Assembly (NCBI RefSeq): GCF_009363255.1
Contig: NZ_CP045318.1
Location: 3,089,501 to 3,153,500 of the forward strand
Length of the DNA stretch: 64,000 bases
Origin: Roseivivax sp. THAF197b
Lineage (GTDB): Bacteria; Pseudomonadota; Alphaproteobacteria; Rhodobacterales; Rhodobacteraceae
Direction of reading: 5' to 3'
This document shows, piece after piece, positions 42,547-51,907 of the stretch (position 1 is its first letter; every line of letters starts with the position of its first letter). The translations under genes were made by a program, and so were the position numbers. Below the pieces are notes generated by a model. It was given only the letters and a program-made list of their open reading frames with translations. It searched no databases and was not told where the DNA came from.

Positions 42547-43712
42547 GTATCATCCCCGAAATCGCGCAATTCGCCGACGACCTGACCGCGATCCGGCACG
42601 ATTTTCACGCCCATCCCGAGTTGGGCTTCGAGGAGACGCGCACCTCCGGGATCGTGGCCCAGAAGCTGCGCGATTATGGCGTGGACGAGGTGCATGAGGG
42701 CCTCGGTGGCACCGGCGTGATCGGGATCATAAAGGGCAAGGGCGAGGGCAACCGCCGCGTGGGACTGCGTGCCGACATGGATGCCCTGCCGATCGAGGAA
42801 GCCTCGGGCGTGCCTTACGCCTCGACCAATCCCGGCCGGATGCATGCCTGCGGTCATGACGGGCATACGACCATGCTGCTGGGGGCCGCGCGCTATCTGG
42901 CTGCCACGCGCGATTTCGCGGGCTCCGTCGTGCTGATCTTCCAACCCGCGGAAGAAGGCCTTGGCGGCGCGCGGCGCATGATCGCCGAAGGCCTCTTCGA
43001 GAAATTCCCCTGCGACGAGATCTACGGGATGCACAACGATCCCAACACCGATCCGGGCATCGTGACCGTGACGCCCGGCCCCGCCATGGCGGGGGCCACC
43101 TTTTTTGACATCAAGGTGAAAGGCACCGGCAGCCACGCCGCGATGCCGCACCAGTCCCGCGATCCCATCGTGATCGGCACCGCGCTGATCCAGCAGCTGC
43201 AAAGCGTGGTCAGCCGCAATACTCCACCGACAAAACCCATCGTCCTGTCGGTGACGAAGTTCAACGCGGGCTCGGCCTATAACGTCGTCCCGGATGACGC
43301 GACCATCGCGGGCACGATCCGCTATTTTCACCAGGAGGTCGCGGACCTTGCCGAGACGCGTATCCGCGAGCTGTGCGCGGGCCTCTCGCAGGCCTACGGC
43401 GTCGAAATCACGGCCGATCTGCGCAACGTCTTCGACGTACTGATGAACGATCCGGACCTGTCGAAAGCCTATGTGGCCGCGGCTCAGGATATCGTGGGCC
43501 AGGACAATTCCTTCGAGATCGACGACCAGATGACCGGCTCGGAGGATTTCGCCGACATGCTGCACGTCGTGCCCGGAGCCTATTGCCGGGTCGGCCATGC
43601 GGGCAACGTGCCGCTGCACAACCCGTCCTTCGTGCTCGATGACGAGATCCTGCCCATCGGCGCCTCGGTCTATGCGCGGATCGTCGAGACCCGCCTGAAG
43701 CACGACGCCTGA
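42543..43712 (+). CDS. M20-family amidohydrolase, hippurate-hydrolase type
   Basis: 389 residues. IRHDFHAHPELGFEE, GLRADMDALPI, MHACGHDGHTTMLLG and FQPAEEGLGGARRM are the metal-binding motifs of the IAA-amino-acid/hippurate hydrolases. It should cleave N-acyl amino acids in the cytoplasm using two metal ions. The ATG overlaps the ATPase stop, so it is part of the uptake operon and probably acts on the imported compound. Confidence 0.9.
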   Translation: MSIIPEIAQFADDLTAIRHDFHAHPELGFEETRTSGIVAQKLRDYGVDEVHEGLGGTGVIGIIKGKGEGNRRVGLRADMDALPIEEASGVPYASTNPGRMHACGHDGHTTMLLGAARYLAATRDFAGSVVLIFQPAEEGLGGARRMIAEGLFEKFPCDEIYGMHNDPNTDPGIVTVTPGPAMAGATFFDIKVKGTGSHAAMPHQSRDPIVIGTALIQQLQSVVSRNTPPTKPIVLSVTKFNAGSAYNVVPDDATIAGTIRYFHQEVADLAETRIRELCAGLSQAYGVEITADLRNVFDVLMNDPDLSKAYVAAAQDIVGQDNSFEIDDQMTGSEDFADMLHVVPGAYCRVGHAGNVPLHNPSFVLDDEILPIGASVYARIVETRLKHDA

Positions 43713-43766
43713 TCCCTTTGCCCAACGCCGTCGCCCGAAAGGGCGCGGCGCCAAGGAGCCATTCCG

Positions 43767-44906
43767 ATGACCGCCCCACTCGACCTGCCGTTTGACACCG
43801 ACGAAATGCTGGACGGCCTGCGTCCCTGGATCGAAACCGAAAGCCCGACCTTCGATGCGGCGGCAGTGAACCGGATGATGGACCTCGTGCAGCACGAGAT
43901 GGCGGCGCTGGGCGCGCGCGTGGAGCGTATCCCGGGGCGCATGGGGCTCGGCGACAGCGTTCGCGCGACCATGCCCCATCCCCGCGCGGGCGAAGGCGGC
44001 ATCCTGCTTTTGGGGCATATGGACACCGTGCATCCGCTGGGCACCCTGAAGACCCTTCCCTTCAAGCGCGAGGGCGCGATCTGCACCGGGCCGGGCCTGA
44101 TGGACATGAAGGGCGGCAATTACGTCTATCTCGACGCGCTGCGCAAATTGCTGGCCGCCGGGATCGACACGTCGCTGCCGGTCACGGTGCTCTTCACCCC
44201 CGATGAGGAGATCGGCACGCCCTCGACCCGCGCGCTGATCGAGGCGGAGGCCAAGCGCCACCGGTTCATCCTCGTGCCGGAACCGGCGCGTCCCGATGGC
44301 GGTGCGGTGATCGGGCGCTACGCCATTGCCCGGTTCAACCTGCAAACCCGCGGGCGCCCCAGCCATGCGGGTTGGGCGCTGGCGGACGGACGCTCCGCCA
44401 TTGCCGAGATGGCGCGCCATGTGGCGATCATCGAGGGCATGACGACCGAGGATTGCACCTTCTCGCTCGGGGTTATCCATGCCGGGCAATGGGTGAATTG
44501 CGTCTCCAGCGTCTGCGACGCCGAGGTGCTGAGCATGGCCAAGACGCAGGAGCTGCTCGATGAAGGCGTCGAGAAGATGCTCGCGCTGAACGACGACAGC
44601 GGCGACGTCATCATGGAGGTTCGGCGCGGCGTCACCCGCCCCGTCTGGGAGCCGGATCAGCCCGGTACCATGGCGATGCTGGATCTGGCGAACGACATCG
44701 CCGGTGAGATCGGCTTCCAGATGACCGGCCAATCCGCGGGCGGCGGGTCTGACGGGAATTTCACCGGCTTTCTGGGCCTGCCGACGCTCGATTCCATCGG
44801 GGTGCGCGGCAAGGGGCTGCACACGCTGACGGAGCATATCGAGGTCGACAGCCTCGTTGAACGCGCGCGCTTGGCCGCGGGGCTCTTCACGCGGTTGGGC
44901 ACCTGA
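43767..44906 (+). CDS. M20-family peptidase, carboxypeptidase G2 type
   Basis: 379 residues. LLLGHMDTVHP, GPGLMDMKGG, TPDEEIGTPSTR and VPEPARPDGG are the zinc-binding motifs of the glutamate carboxypeptidase/ArgE-DapE clan. It has a dimerisation insert near the middle. It probably releases a C-terminal amino acid, often glutamate, which would complement the gamma-glutamyltransferase encoded directly after it (TGATG junction). No signal peptide. Confidence 0.88.
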   Translation: MTAPLDLPFDTDEMLDGLRPWIETESPTFDAAAVNRMMDLVQHEMAALGARVERIPGRMGLGDSVRATMPHPRAGEGGILLLGHMDTVHPLGTLKTLPFKREGAICTGPGLMDMKGGNYVYLDALRKLLAAGIDTSLPVTVLFTPDEEIGTPSTRALIEAEAKRHRFILVPEPARPDGGAVIGRYAIARFNLQTRGRPSHAGWALADGRSAIAEMARHVAIIEGMTTEDCTFSLGVIHAGQWVNCVSSVCDAEVLSMAKTQELLDEGVEKMLALNDDSGDVIMEVRRGVTRPVWEPDQPGTMAMLDLANDIAGEIGFQMTGQSAGGGSDGNFTGFLGLPTLDSIGVRGKGLHTLTEHIEVDSLVERARLAAGLFTRLGT

Positions 44907-46474
44907 TGTCGGAGGCGCTGTCGCGGTCGATGGAAATCACGAAACACGTGGTCGAGACCGATCGCGGCGTCGTCGCCGCACAGCACCGTCAGGCCGCTGA
45001 AGCGGGCGCCAACGTGCTGGCCGCAGGCGGCGATGCGGTCGATGCGGCGGTGGCCTGTTCCTTTGTCTGCGGCGTGCTCGAGCCGTGGATGTCGGGACCC
45101 GCGGGCGGTGGCGGGGCGATGCATTGGCGCGCCGATACCAGCACAGCGCATGCGCTGAATTTCGGAATGTCGGCCCCTGCGGCGCTGGACGTCGCGGACT
45201 TCCCGCTCTCGGGCGACGGGCTCGCGGGTGATCTCTTCCCGTGGGAGCGCGTGGTGGAGGATCGCAACGTGCAGGGCGCGCGGGCGGTTGCGGTTCCGTG
45301 CGTGGTGGCCGGGCTTGAAGCGGCGCATGAAAGATGGGGGCGCATGCCCTGGGCAGAGCTTTTGCAGCCCGCCATCACCCATGCGCGGCGCGGCATGGAG
45401 GTCGATTGGTTCGCCGCCCTCATCATCGCAAGCGCCGCGCGCGATCTGGCGCAAGACCCGGATGCCGCAGCGCAATTCCTGGTCGAGGACAGGTTCCCGC
45501 GGTCCTTTTCCTGGACGGCGCAAGGCTCTGACCGGATCGATCAATCGCGCATGGCCGACAGCCTCGACATCCTCGCGCGCGAGGGTGCCGGGGCCTTGCA
45601 CGGGGGCGATCTGGGGGCCGCACTCGCCGCTGATGTCGCGGCCAAGGGCGGCTACCTCAGCCGTGAGGATCTGGCCGCCGCGACACCGCGCTTCGAGACC
45701 CCGCTTAGGGTAGACTACCGCGATGCCCGGTTCGAGGTGCTGCCCGGTCTGACAGCCGGGCCGACCTTCGCCCATGCGCTGGCGCATCTGTCGGACGTTG
45801 CGCCCTCCACGCTGGATGAGGCGCGTCCCGCCCATGCGCGCGCACTTCTTTCGGCCTACCGGGATCGCCTGACAAACATGGGGCACGACGGCGAAATTCA
45901 CGCAGCACCGGGATCGACGACGCATTTCTCCGTCGTGGACCGGGAGGGCAACATGGTCGCCCATACCCAGACCTTGCTGTCGGTCTTCGGCGCGCGGGTT
46001 GTCTCGCCCTCGACGGGGCTGCTCTTGAACAACGGGATCATGTGGTTCGATCCGGTGCAGGGGCGCCCCAATTCGCTGCAACCGGGTGCGCCCTGCCTCA
46101 TGAATATCTGCCCGGCCCTTGGCCATGCGGGCGGCATGCGCGTGGCCTTCGGGGCGGCGGGCGGGCGCAAGATCGTCTCCGCCGTGGCCCAGCTTGCCGC
46201 GCTCTTCGCCGATTTCGGCATGGACCTCGGGGCGGCCTTCGCCACGCCCCGCATCGACGTCTCCGGCCCGGAGCGGATCGTGGCCGATGACGCGCTGCCG
46301 GACGCGGTGATCGAGGCCCTGCGCGCAGTTGCGCCCACCTCGACCGTGCGCCGGTCGGTCCTGCCCTACCCGTTTGCGATCCCGTCCGCCGTCTCGACGC
46401 GGGACGGGCGCCAGGCTGGTACATCCGAGGTCATGGCCCCCTGGGCCGATGCTGTTGCGGAGCCTGCGCGGTAA
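44906..46474 (+). CDS. Gamma-glutamyltransferase-family protein
   Basis: 522 residues. It is an Ntn-hydrolase of the GGT fold, with the processing and nucleophile site GSTTHFSVVD (Thr338), the downstream Gly-Asn (DREGNMVA) and GGRKIVSAVAQ. GGTs cleave gamma-glutamyl bonds and self-process into two subunits. No signal peptide is visible, unlike periplasmic GGTs, so it likely acts inside the cell. Last gene of the operon. Confidence 0.85.
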   Translation: MSEALSRSMEITKHVVETDRGVVAAQHRQAAEAGANVLAAGGDAVDAAVACSFVCGVLEPWMSGPAGGGGAMHWRADTSTAHALNFGMSAPAALDVADFPLSGDGLAGDLFPWERVVEDRNVQGARAVAVPCVVAGLEAAHERWGRMPWAELLQPAITHARRGMEVDWFAALIIASAARDLAQDPDAAAQFLVEDRFPRSFSWTAQGSDRIDQSRMADSLDILAREGAGALHGGDLGAALAADVAAKGGYLSREDLAAATPRFETPLRVDYRDARFEVLPGLTAGPTFAHALAHLSDVAPSTLDEARPAHARALLSAYRDRLTNMGHDGEIHAAPGSTTHFSVVDREGNMVAHTQTLLSVFGARVVSPSTGLLLNNGIMWFDPVQGRPNSLQPGAPCLMNICPALGHAGGMRVAFGAAGGRKIVSAVAQLAALFADFGMDLGAAFATPRIDVSGPERIVADDALPDAVIEALRAVAPTSTVRRSVLPYPFAIPSAVSTRDGRQAGTSEVMAPWADAVAEPAR

Positions 46475-46623
46475 TGCAAGGTCTCTCCGTCGCGTTCGGA
46501 GGAGCGGCAGCGCTGTCCGAGAGGCGCATTGCCCCCGCTGTCACGCAGGGATTTTCGCGCTGTCGCCACCCCGCCCGGCAGTCTTTGGCCCACACACGGC
46601 GACATTGGTGATAGCGTGACCGG

Positions 46624-47820
46624 ATGACCCGACCCTTTCTGGACAATACCCGCGCCCGTCATCTGTTCCTCGATCTTCACATGCTGTTGCGGCCGGGTTC
46701 CGGGTCCGGCCGGGACAAGGATCTGGACGGGGTGCTGCACAGCCTCGGCTTCGTGCAGCTCGACAGCGTCAATACGCTGGCGCGCGCCCATGACCTGATC
46801 CTGTGGTCGCGGCGCGGACAATACAGGCCCGCCGCGCTCGAAAAAGCGGTCGCGCGGCATCGTTCCGCCTTCGAACACTGGACACATGATGCGGCGGTGA
46901 TCCCGATGCCGTTCTACCCCGTCTGGCGGCTGAAATTCGCCCGGGATGAGGCGCGGATGCGGGCCCGGTGGTCGGATGCGCGCCGTCCGGGATGGGAGGC
47001 GGAGATCGACGCGGTCCTGAAGCATATCGACAATCACGGCGCGGCCTGCTCGCTCGATGTCGGCGACGTTGAGAAACGCGCCTCCTCGGGTTGGTGGGAC
47101 TGGCATCCGTCGAAGACCGCGCTGGAATTCCTGTGGCGCTCCGGACGGCTGGCCGTGTGCCATCGCCGCGGATTTCGGAAGTTCTACGATCTCGCGGAAC
47201 GGGTCATCCCCGAAGATTACCGCGCGCGCCGCATGGACGATGCGGAGATCGTCGATTGGGCCATGTCGGAGGCTCTCGCGCGGCTGGGCTTCGGCACCAG
47301 CGGGGAGCTGGCGGCCTTTTTCGACATCGTGACCCGAAGCGAGGCGCAGGCCTGGTGCGCAGAGGCGCTTGGCTGCGGGCGCATCATCGAGGCGGATATC
47401 GAGATGGCCGATGGATCTCGGCGCCGCAGCTTCACCACGGAAGCGCTCCTGGAGCATGTACATACCCTGCCCGCGCCGAGCACACGAGTGCGGCTGCTGT
47501 CACCCTTCGATCCGGCCTTGCGCGACCGCGCGCGGGCCGAGCGTCTGTTCGACTTCCATTACCGGATCGAGATCTTTGTGCCCGAGGCGAAACGCCAATA
47601 CGGATATTACGTCTTTCCCGTCCTGCAGGGCGACCGCCTGATCGGCAGGCTCGACGTCAAACGCGCAGGCCAAGCGCTCGTCCTGCGCGCCTTTTGGCCG
47701 GAGCGTGGCGTGCGGATGGGCAAGGCGCGCACATCCGGCTTGATGTCGGAGCTGGACCGGGTCGCGCATTTGGCCGGGACGGACGAGATCCGATATTCGC
47801 CGGGCTGGCTGCGCGGCTGA
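46624..47820 (+). CDS. Winged-helix YcaQ-family (HTH_42) DNA glycosylase-like protein
   Basis: 398 residues. GFVQLDSVNTLARAHDLILWSR contains the QLD (QxD) catalytic signature of the YcaQ/AlkX family. EHWTHDAAVIPMPFYPVW and RLLSPFDPALRDRARAERLFDFHYRIEIFVP are also characteristic. The family unhooks interstrand crosslinks in DNA. ATG follows GTGATAGCGTGACCGG; no strong ribosome site is seen. It stands alone between the GGT operon and the ribonucleotide reductase. Confidence 0.85.
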   Translation: MTRPFLDNTRARHLFLDLHMLLRPGSGSGRDKDLDGVLHSLGFVQLDSVNTLARAHDLILWSRRGQYRPAALEKAVARHRSAFEHWTHDAAVIPMPFYPVWRLKFARDEARMRARWSDARRPGWEAEIDAVLKHIDNHGAACSLDVGDVEKRASSGWWDWHPSKTALEFLWRSGRLAVCHRRGFRKFYDLAERVIPEDYRARRMDDAEIVDWAMSEALARLGFGTSGELAAFFDIVTRSEAQAWCAEALGCGRIIEADIEMADGSRRRSFTTEALLEHVHTLPAPSTRVRLLSPFDPALRDRARAERLFDFHYRIEIFVPEAKRQYGYYVFPVLQGDRLIGRLDVKRAGQALVLRAFWPERGVRMGKARTSGLMSELDRVAHLAGTDEIRYSPGWLRG

Positions 47821-47934
47821 TCCGCCGGGCTACGGCGTGACGGGGGCAAGCGCGCGGGCCAGCGCAGCAGATCCACCCCGCGCGCCGCTCAGACCCGTGT
47901 CAGAACCAACGCGTTGCGCCTTGCCCGCCCCGCG

Positions 47935-50220
47935 TCATCCGCATTTGCTGTGCCCGCAGGAGGCGCAGGTCATGCAGCCCTCGACCATGCGCATCTCGTA
48001 TTGGCCGCAGGAGGGGCAGGCCTTGCCGCGCGGCGCATCGAGATTGACCACCGCCGCCTGCGGGTCGGATTTGAGGCCCATGCCTTCGCCTTCGAGGAAG
48101 CCGATGGCAATGAGATGCTGTTCGATCACCCCGCCGATCGCGGCGAGGATCGAGGGGATGTATTTGCCCTTCACCCAGGCCCCGCCACGCGGATCGAAGA
48201 CGGCCTTGAGTTCCTCAACCACGAAGGACACGTCGCCCCCGCGGCGGAACACCGCCGAGATCATCCGCGTGAGCGCCACGGTCCAGGCGAAATGCTCCAT
48301 GTTCTTGGAGTTGATGAACACCTCGAAGGGGCGACGGCGTCCGCCGATCACCGTGTCGTTGATGGTCAGATAGATCGCGTGCTCGCTGTCGGGCCATTTC
48401 AGCTTGTAGGTTGCACCCTCCAGCGTCTGCGGCCGCTCCAGCGGTTCGGACATGTAGACGACTTCCGCGCTGCCGTCGCCCTCGGAGACGAGCACCGGCT
48501 TCTCGGCGCTTTTCGGCTCGGAATCCGACACGGACAGGACCGAGCCCGTCACATCGTTCGGACGGTAGGTGGTGCAGCCTTTGCAGCCCGTCTCGTAGGC
48601 CTGCATGTAGACGTCCTTGAAGTCCTCGAAGCTGATATCCTCGGGGCAGTTGATCGTCTTCGATATGGAGCTGTCGACCCATTTCTGCGCCGCCGCCTGC
48701 ATCTTGACGTGATCGAGCGGGCTGAGCGTCTGCGCGTTGACGAAATGGGCGGGCAGCTCGGCGTTCGTGCCGAACTTCTCGCGGTAGAGGTTCACGGCGT
48801 AATCCACGACCTCCTCTTCCGTGCGGGTCCCGTCCTTCTGCAGCACCTTGCGGGTGTAGGAATAAGCGAAGACGGGCTCGATCCCCGAGGACACGTTGCC
48901 CGCGTAAAGGGAAATGGTGCCGGTGGGCGCGATGGAGGTCAGAAGCGCGTTGCGGATGCCGTGTTCGCGGATCGCGTCGCGCACATCCTCATCCATGTTC
49001 ATCATGTTGCCCGAGGCGAGATAGGCGTCGGCATCGAAGAGCGGGAACGGCCCCTTCTCCTTGGCAAGCTCCACCGAGGCGAGATAGGAGGCCCGCGCGA
49101 TCTGCTTCAGCCAGGCTTCGGTCTGGGCCGCCGCCTCGTCCGAGCCATAGCGCAGCCCCAGCATCAGGAGAGCATCGGCCAGCCCCGTGACGCCGAGGCC
49201 GATACGGCGCTTGTTCTGCGCTTCCTGCCGCTGCGCCTCGAGCGGGAAGCGCGAGGCGTCGACCACGTTGTCCATCATGCGAATGGCGGTCGCCACGATG
49301 GTGTCGAGGCGTTCGGGATCCAGCTCGGCATTTGCCTCGAACGGATCCGTCACCAGCCGCGCGAGGTTCACCGATCCCAGAAGGCAGGCGCCATAAGGCG
49401 GCAGCGGCTGCTCGCCGCAGGGATTGGTGGCCGCGATGGTCTCGACGTAGTTGAGGTTGTTGGCCTCGTTGATCCGATCGATGAAGATCACGCCCGGCTC
49501 GGCGTAATCATAGGTCGCCCGCATGATCCGGTTCCACAGGTCGCGCGCCTTGAGCGTGCGGTAGACCTTGCCGCCGAATTCCAGATCCCAGTGCGCATCG
49601 GCCTTCACCGCCTCCATGAAGGGATCGGTGACGAGAACCGAAAGGTTGAACATGCGCAGGCGCGCAGAATCGGCCTTGGCGGAGATGAAATCCTCGATAT
49701 CCGGATGATCGCAGCGCATCGTCGCCATCATCGCGCCGCGGCGCGAGCCCGCGGACATGATCGTGCGGCACATCGCGTCCCAGACATCCATGAAGGACAG
49801 CGGTCCCGAGGCATCGGCGGCCACGCCTTCCACCAGCGCGCCCTTGGGCCGGATCGTGGAGAAATCGTAGCCGATGCCCCCGCCCTGCTGCATGGTCAGC
49901 GCGGCCTCCTTCAGCATGTCGAAGATACCACCCATCGAATCGGGAATGGTGCCCATGACGAAGCAGTTGAAGAGCGTCACCGAACGGCCCGTACCCGCAC
50001 CCGCCGTGATGCGACCCGCGGGCAGGTACTGGAAATCCTCGAGTGCGGCATAGAACCGGTCTTCCCAAGTCTTGGGATCGTCCTCGACCTCGGCCAAGGA
50101 ACGCGCGATCCGACGCCAGGTCGCTTCCACATCGGTATCGATGGGGGTGTCGTCCGCCTCCTTCAGGCGGTATTTCATGTCCCAGATCTGCTCGGCGATG
50201 GGGGCGGCGAAACGGCTCAT
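47935..50220 (-). CDS. nrdJ: Adenosylcobalamin-dependent ribonucleotide reductase (class II)
   Basis: 761 residues. LFNCFVMG holds the first redox Cys, NPCGEQPLPPYGACLLGS the thiyl-radical Cys region, and the C-terminal zinc ribbon is CPSCGQYEMRMVEGCMTCASCG. GGIGYDFSTIRPKGA and APTGTISLYAGNVSSGIEP are class II motifs. It makes deoxyribonucleotides with coenzyme B12 and needs no oxygen. A candidate NrdR box lies about 75 bases before the start, and no cobalamin riboswitch is visible in the short gap. Confidence 0.94.
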   Translation of the reverse strand: MSRFAAPIAEQIWDMKYRLKEADDTPIDTDVEATWRRIARSLAEVEDDPKTWEDRFYAALEDFQYLPAGRITAGAGTGRSVTLFNCFVMGTIPDSMGGIFDMLKEAALTMQQGGGIGYDFSTIRPKGALVEGVAADASGPLSFMDVWDAMCRTIMSAGSRRGAMMATMRCDHPDIEDFISAKADSARLRMFNLSVLVTDPFMEAVKADAHWDLEFGGKVYRTLKARDLWNRIMRATYDYAEPGVIFIDRINEANNLNYVETIAATNPCGEQPLPPYGACLLGSVNLARLVTDPFEANAELDPERLDTIVATAIRMMDNVVDASRFPLEAQRQEAQNKRRIGLGVTGLADALLMLGLRYGSDEAAAQTEAWLKQIARASYLASVELAKEKGPFPLFDADAYLASGNMMNMDEDVRDAIREHGIRNALLTSIAPTGTISLYAGNVSSGIEPVFAYSYTRKVLQKDGTRTEEEVVDYAVNLYREKFGTNAELPAHFVNAQTLSPLDHVKMQAAAQKWVDSSISKTINCPEDISFEDFKDVYMQAYETGCKGCTTYRPNDVTGSVLSVSDSEPKSAEKPVLVSEGDGSAEVVYMSEPLERPQTLEGATYKLKWPDSEHAIYLTINDTVIGGRRRPFEVFINSKNMEHFAWTVALTRMISAVFRRGGDVSFVVEELKAVFDPRGGAWVKGKYIPSILAAIGGVIEQHLIAIGFLEGEGMGLKSDPQAAVVNLDAPRGKACPSCGQYEMRMVEGCMTCASCGHSKCG

Positions 50221-50290
50221 GGTGATGATTCTCTCACGGCTGCGGCAGGACAGGGGTTATCCACAAGGGTTTGAAGACCGTCGCGGAGGG

Positions 50291-50305
50291 ACCACAATAT
50301 AGGCC
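50291..50305 (-). promoter_or_regulatory. Possible NrdR box upstream of nrdJ
   Basis: Reading toward nrdJ the bases are GGCCTATATTGTGGT. TATATTGTGG matches the better half of the NrdR consensus (ACACWATATATWGTGT). Only one box is evident, whereas NrdR usually binds two. Confidence 0.35.
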
Positions 50306-50310
50306 AAGGA

Positions 50311-50326
50311 GATGGCATTTGCCATC
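50311..50326. promoter_or_regulatory. Perfect inverted repeat in the nrdJ/DUF1489 gap
   Basis: GATGGCA-TT-TGCCATC is a perfect 7-bp inverted repeat, 91 bases from nrdJ and 30 bases before the DUF1489 gene. It could be a shared operator for the divergent pair. Confidence 0.4.
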
Positions 50327-50355
50327 ACGAATTGCCGCGCTTTTCCGGGGGGATC

Positions 50356-50790
50356 ATGGGGCAGGACGTCACACATCTGATGAAGCTGAGCGCCGGGACC
50401 GAAAGCGTCGAGACGCTGAGCCGGTGGCAGGCTTCCGCGCGCGCCAAGGGGGCTGATGGGTTGCCCCGTCACGTCACCCGGATGTGGCCCAAGAAGGAGG
50501 CGGAGATCCTCGCTGGCGGCTCGATCTACTGGGTCATCAAGGGCTTCATCCAGTGCCGCCAACGCATCCTGCGCCTCGACGAGGTCACGCGCGAGGACGG
50601 CATACGCCGCTGCGCGCTGGTGCTCGACCCGGAATTGGTGCGCGTGGCCCCAGCACCACGGCGCCCGTTTCAAGGCTGGCGCTATCTCGATCCCGAGGAT
50701 GCGCCGGGCGATCTGGCGCCCGCGCGCGCCGAGGACGATGATCTGCCGCCGGAGCTCGCGGGCGCGCTGGCCGAAATCGGCGTGCTCTGA
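50356..50790 (+). CDS. DUF1489-family protein
   Basis: 144 residues. HLMKLSAGTESVETLSRWQ, PRHVTRMWPKKEAEILAGGSIYWVIKG and DEVTREDGIRRCALVLDPELVRV match the conserved alphaproteobacterial DUF1489 family, whose function is unknown. The WPKK and YWVIKG segments suggest a nucleic-acid- or nucleotide-binding fold. GGGGGG precedes the ATG at 50356; the longer frame from 50332 lacks a ribosome site. It diverges from nrdJ. Confidence 0.8.
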   Translation: MGQDVTHLMKLSAGTESVETLSRWQASARAKGADGLPRHVTRMWPKKEAEILAGGSIYWVIKGFIQCRQRILRLDEVTREDGIRRCALVLDPELVRVAPAPRRPFQGWRYLDPEDAPGDLAPARAEDDDLPPELAGALAEIGVL

Positions 50791-50814
50791 GCCATCTGCC
50801 CTGCGACGCGCCCG

Positions 50815-50881
50815 GACCGGACCGGGGCGAGGGGGCCGTCTGCCCCCTCGCGCTCCCCCGAGAGGTATTTCCGGTCCGGTC
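50815..50881. repeat. Intergenic nested palindrome, copy 1
   Basis: An outer 11-bp perfect inverted repeat, GACCGGACCGG and CCGGTCCGGTC, encloses an inner GAGGGGGC/GCCCCCTC hairpin with a five-base loop. An inverted second copy lies at 52804-52858, sharing GACCGGACC, AAATACCTC and GAGCGCGAGGGG. Confidence 0.65.
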
Positions 50882-51049
50882 GTGACAGGGCGTGGTCCTG
50901 TCATGTCGACCTGGGACACGCGGGCGGTGGGATCGCGGTGTGCCCATGGCCAGAGGTCTGTGCGCAGGGGAACACCGGCGCGTCTGGTCTTTCGGGCCCC
51001 AGCGCATAGGTTTGCCACAACGCAACGCTTTCGAGACGCGAGGATCACC

Positions 51050-51907
51050 ATGAGCTACACGCCCCCTGAAGTCTGGACCTGGGATGCCGAGAATGGCGGC
51101 ACTTGGGGCAGTCTGAACCGCCCCATCGCAGGCGCCACGCATGACAAGGAGCTGCCGGTCGGCAAGCACCCCTTCCAGCTCTACTCGATGGGCACGCCCA
51201 ACGGCGTGAAGGTCACGGTGTTGTTCGAGGAGCTGCTGGAAGCGGGCATAAGCGAGGCCGAATATGACGCCTGGCTCATACGCATCGGCGATGGCGATCA
51301 GTTCGGCTCTGGCTTCGTCGAGGTCAATCCGAACTCGAAGATCCCCGCCCTCGTGGATCGCTCCGGCGACACACCGATCCGGGTTTTCGAATCCGTCGCG
51401 ATCATGATGCACCTGGCCGAGAAGTTCGGCGCGTTCATGGGGCGCCCGGAGGACCGGCCGGAATTGCTGTCCTGGCTGATGTGGCAGATGGGATCGGCCC
51501 CCTTCCTCGGCGGCGGGTTCGGGCATTTCTACGCTTACGCGCCGGAGCCGATGGAATATCCGATCAACCGCTACGCGATGGAGACCAAGCGCCAGCTCGA
51601 CGTGCTCGACAAGCATCTTGCCGACAAGGACTTCATGCTGGGCAATGAGTATTCCATTGCCGACATGGCGATCTGGCCCTGGTATGGCCGCATGGTGCAG
51701 GGACAGGCCTATAATGCGGGCAAGTTTCTGTCGGTGCATGAATACAAGAACGTCATTCGCTGGGCCGACGCGATCGAAGAGCGTCCGGCGGCACGGCGGG
51801 GCCGCATGGTCAACCGCACCATGGGCGAGCCGCACGAGCAGCTCCACGAACGTCACGACGCGTCGGATTTCGAGACCCGGACGCAGGACAAGATCGGCAC
51901 CGAGTGA
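51050..51907 (+). CDS. YghU-type glutathione S-transferase
   Basis: 285 residues. FQLYSMGTPNGVKVTVLFEELLEAG is the thioredoxin-like N-terminus of the YghU/YfcG disulfide-bond oxidoreductases. NPNSKIPALVDR has the cis-Pro, and YSIADMAIWPWYGRMVQGQ is the helical C-terminal domain. It probably uses glutathione to reduce disulfides or organic hydroperoxides. The upstream frame extension has no ribosome site; AGGATCACC precedes the chosen ATG. Confidence 0.9.
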   Translation: MSYTPPEVWTWDAENGGTWGSLNRPIAGATHDKELPVGKHPFQLYSMGTPNGVKVTVLFEELLEAGISEAEYDAWLIRIGDGDQFGSGFVEVNPNSKIPALVDRSGDTPIRVFESVAIMMHLAEKFGAFMGRPEDRPELLSWLMWQMGSAPFLGGGFGHFYAYAPEPMEYPINRYAMETKRQLDVLDKHLADKDFMLGNEYSIADMAIWPWYGRMVQGQAYNAGKFLSVHEYKNVIRWADAIEERPAARRGRMVNRTMGEPHEQLHERHDASDFETRTQDKIGTE

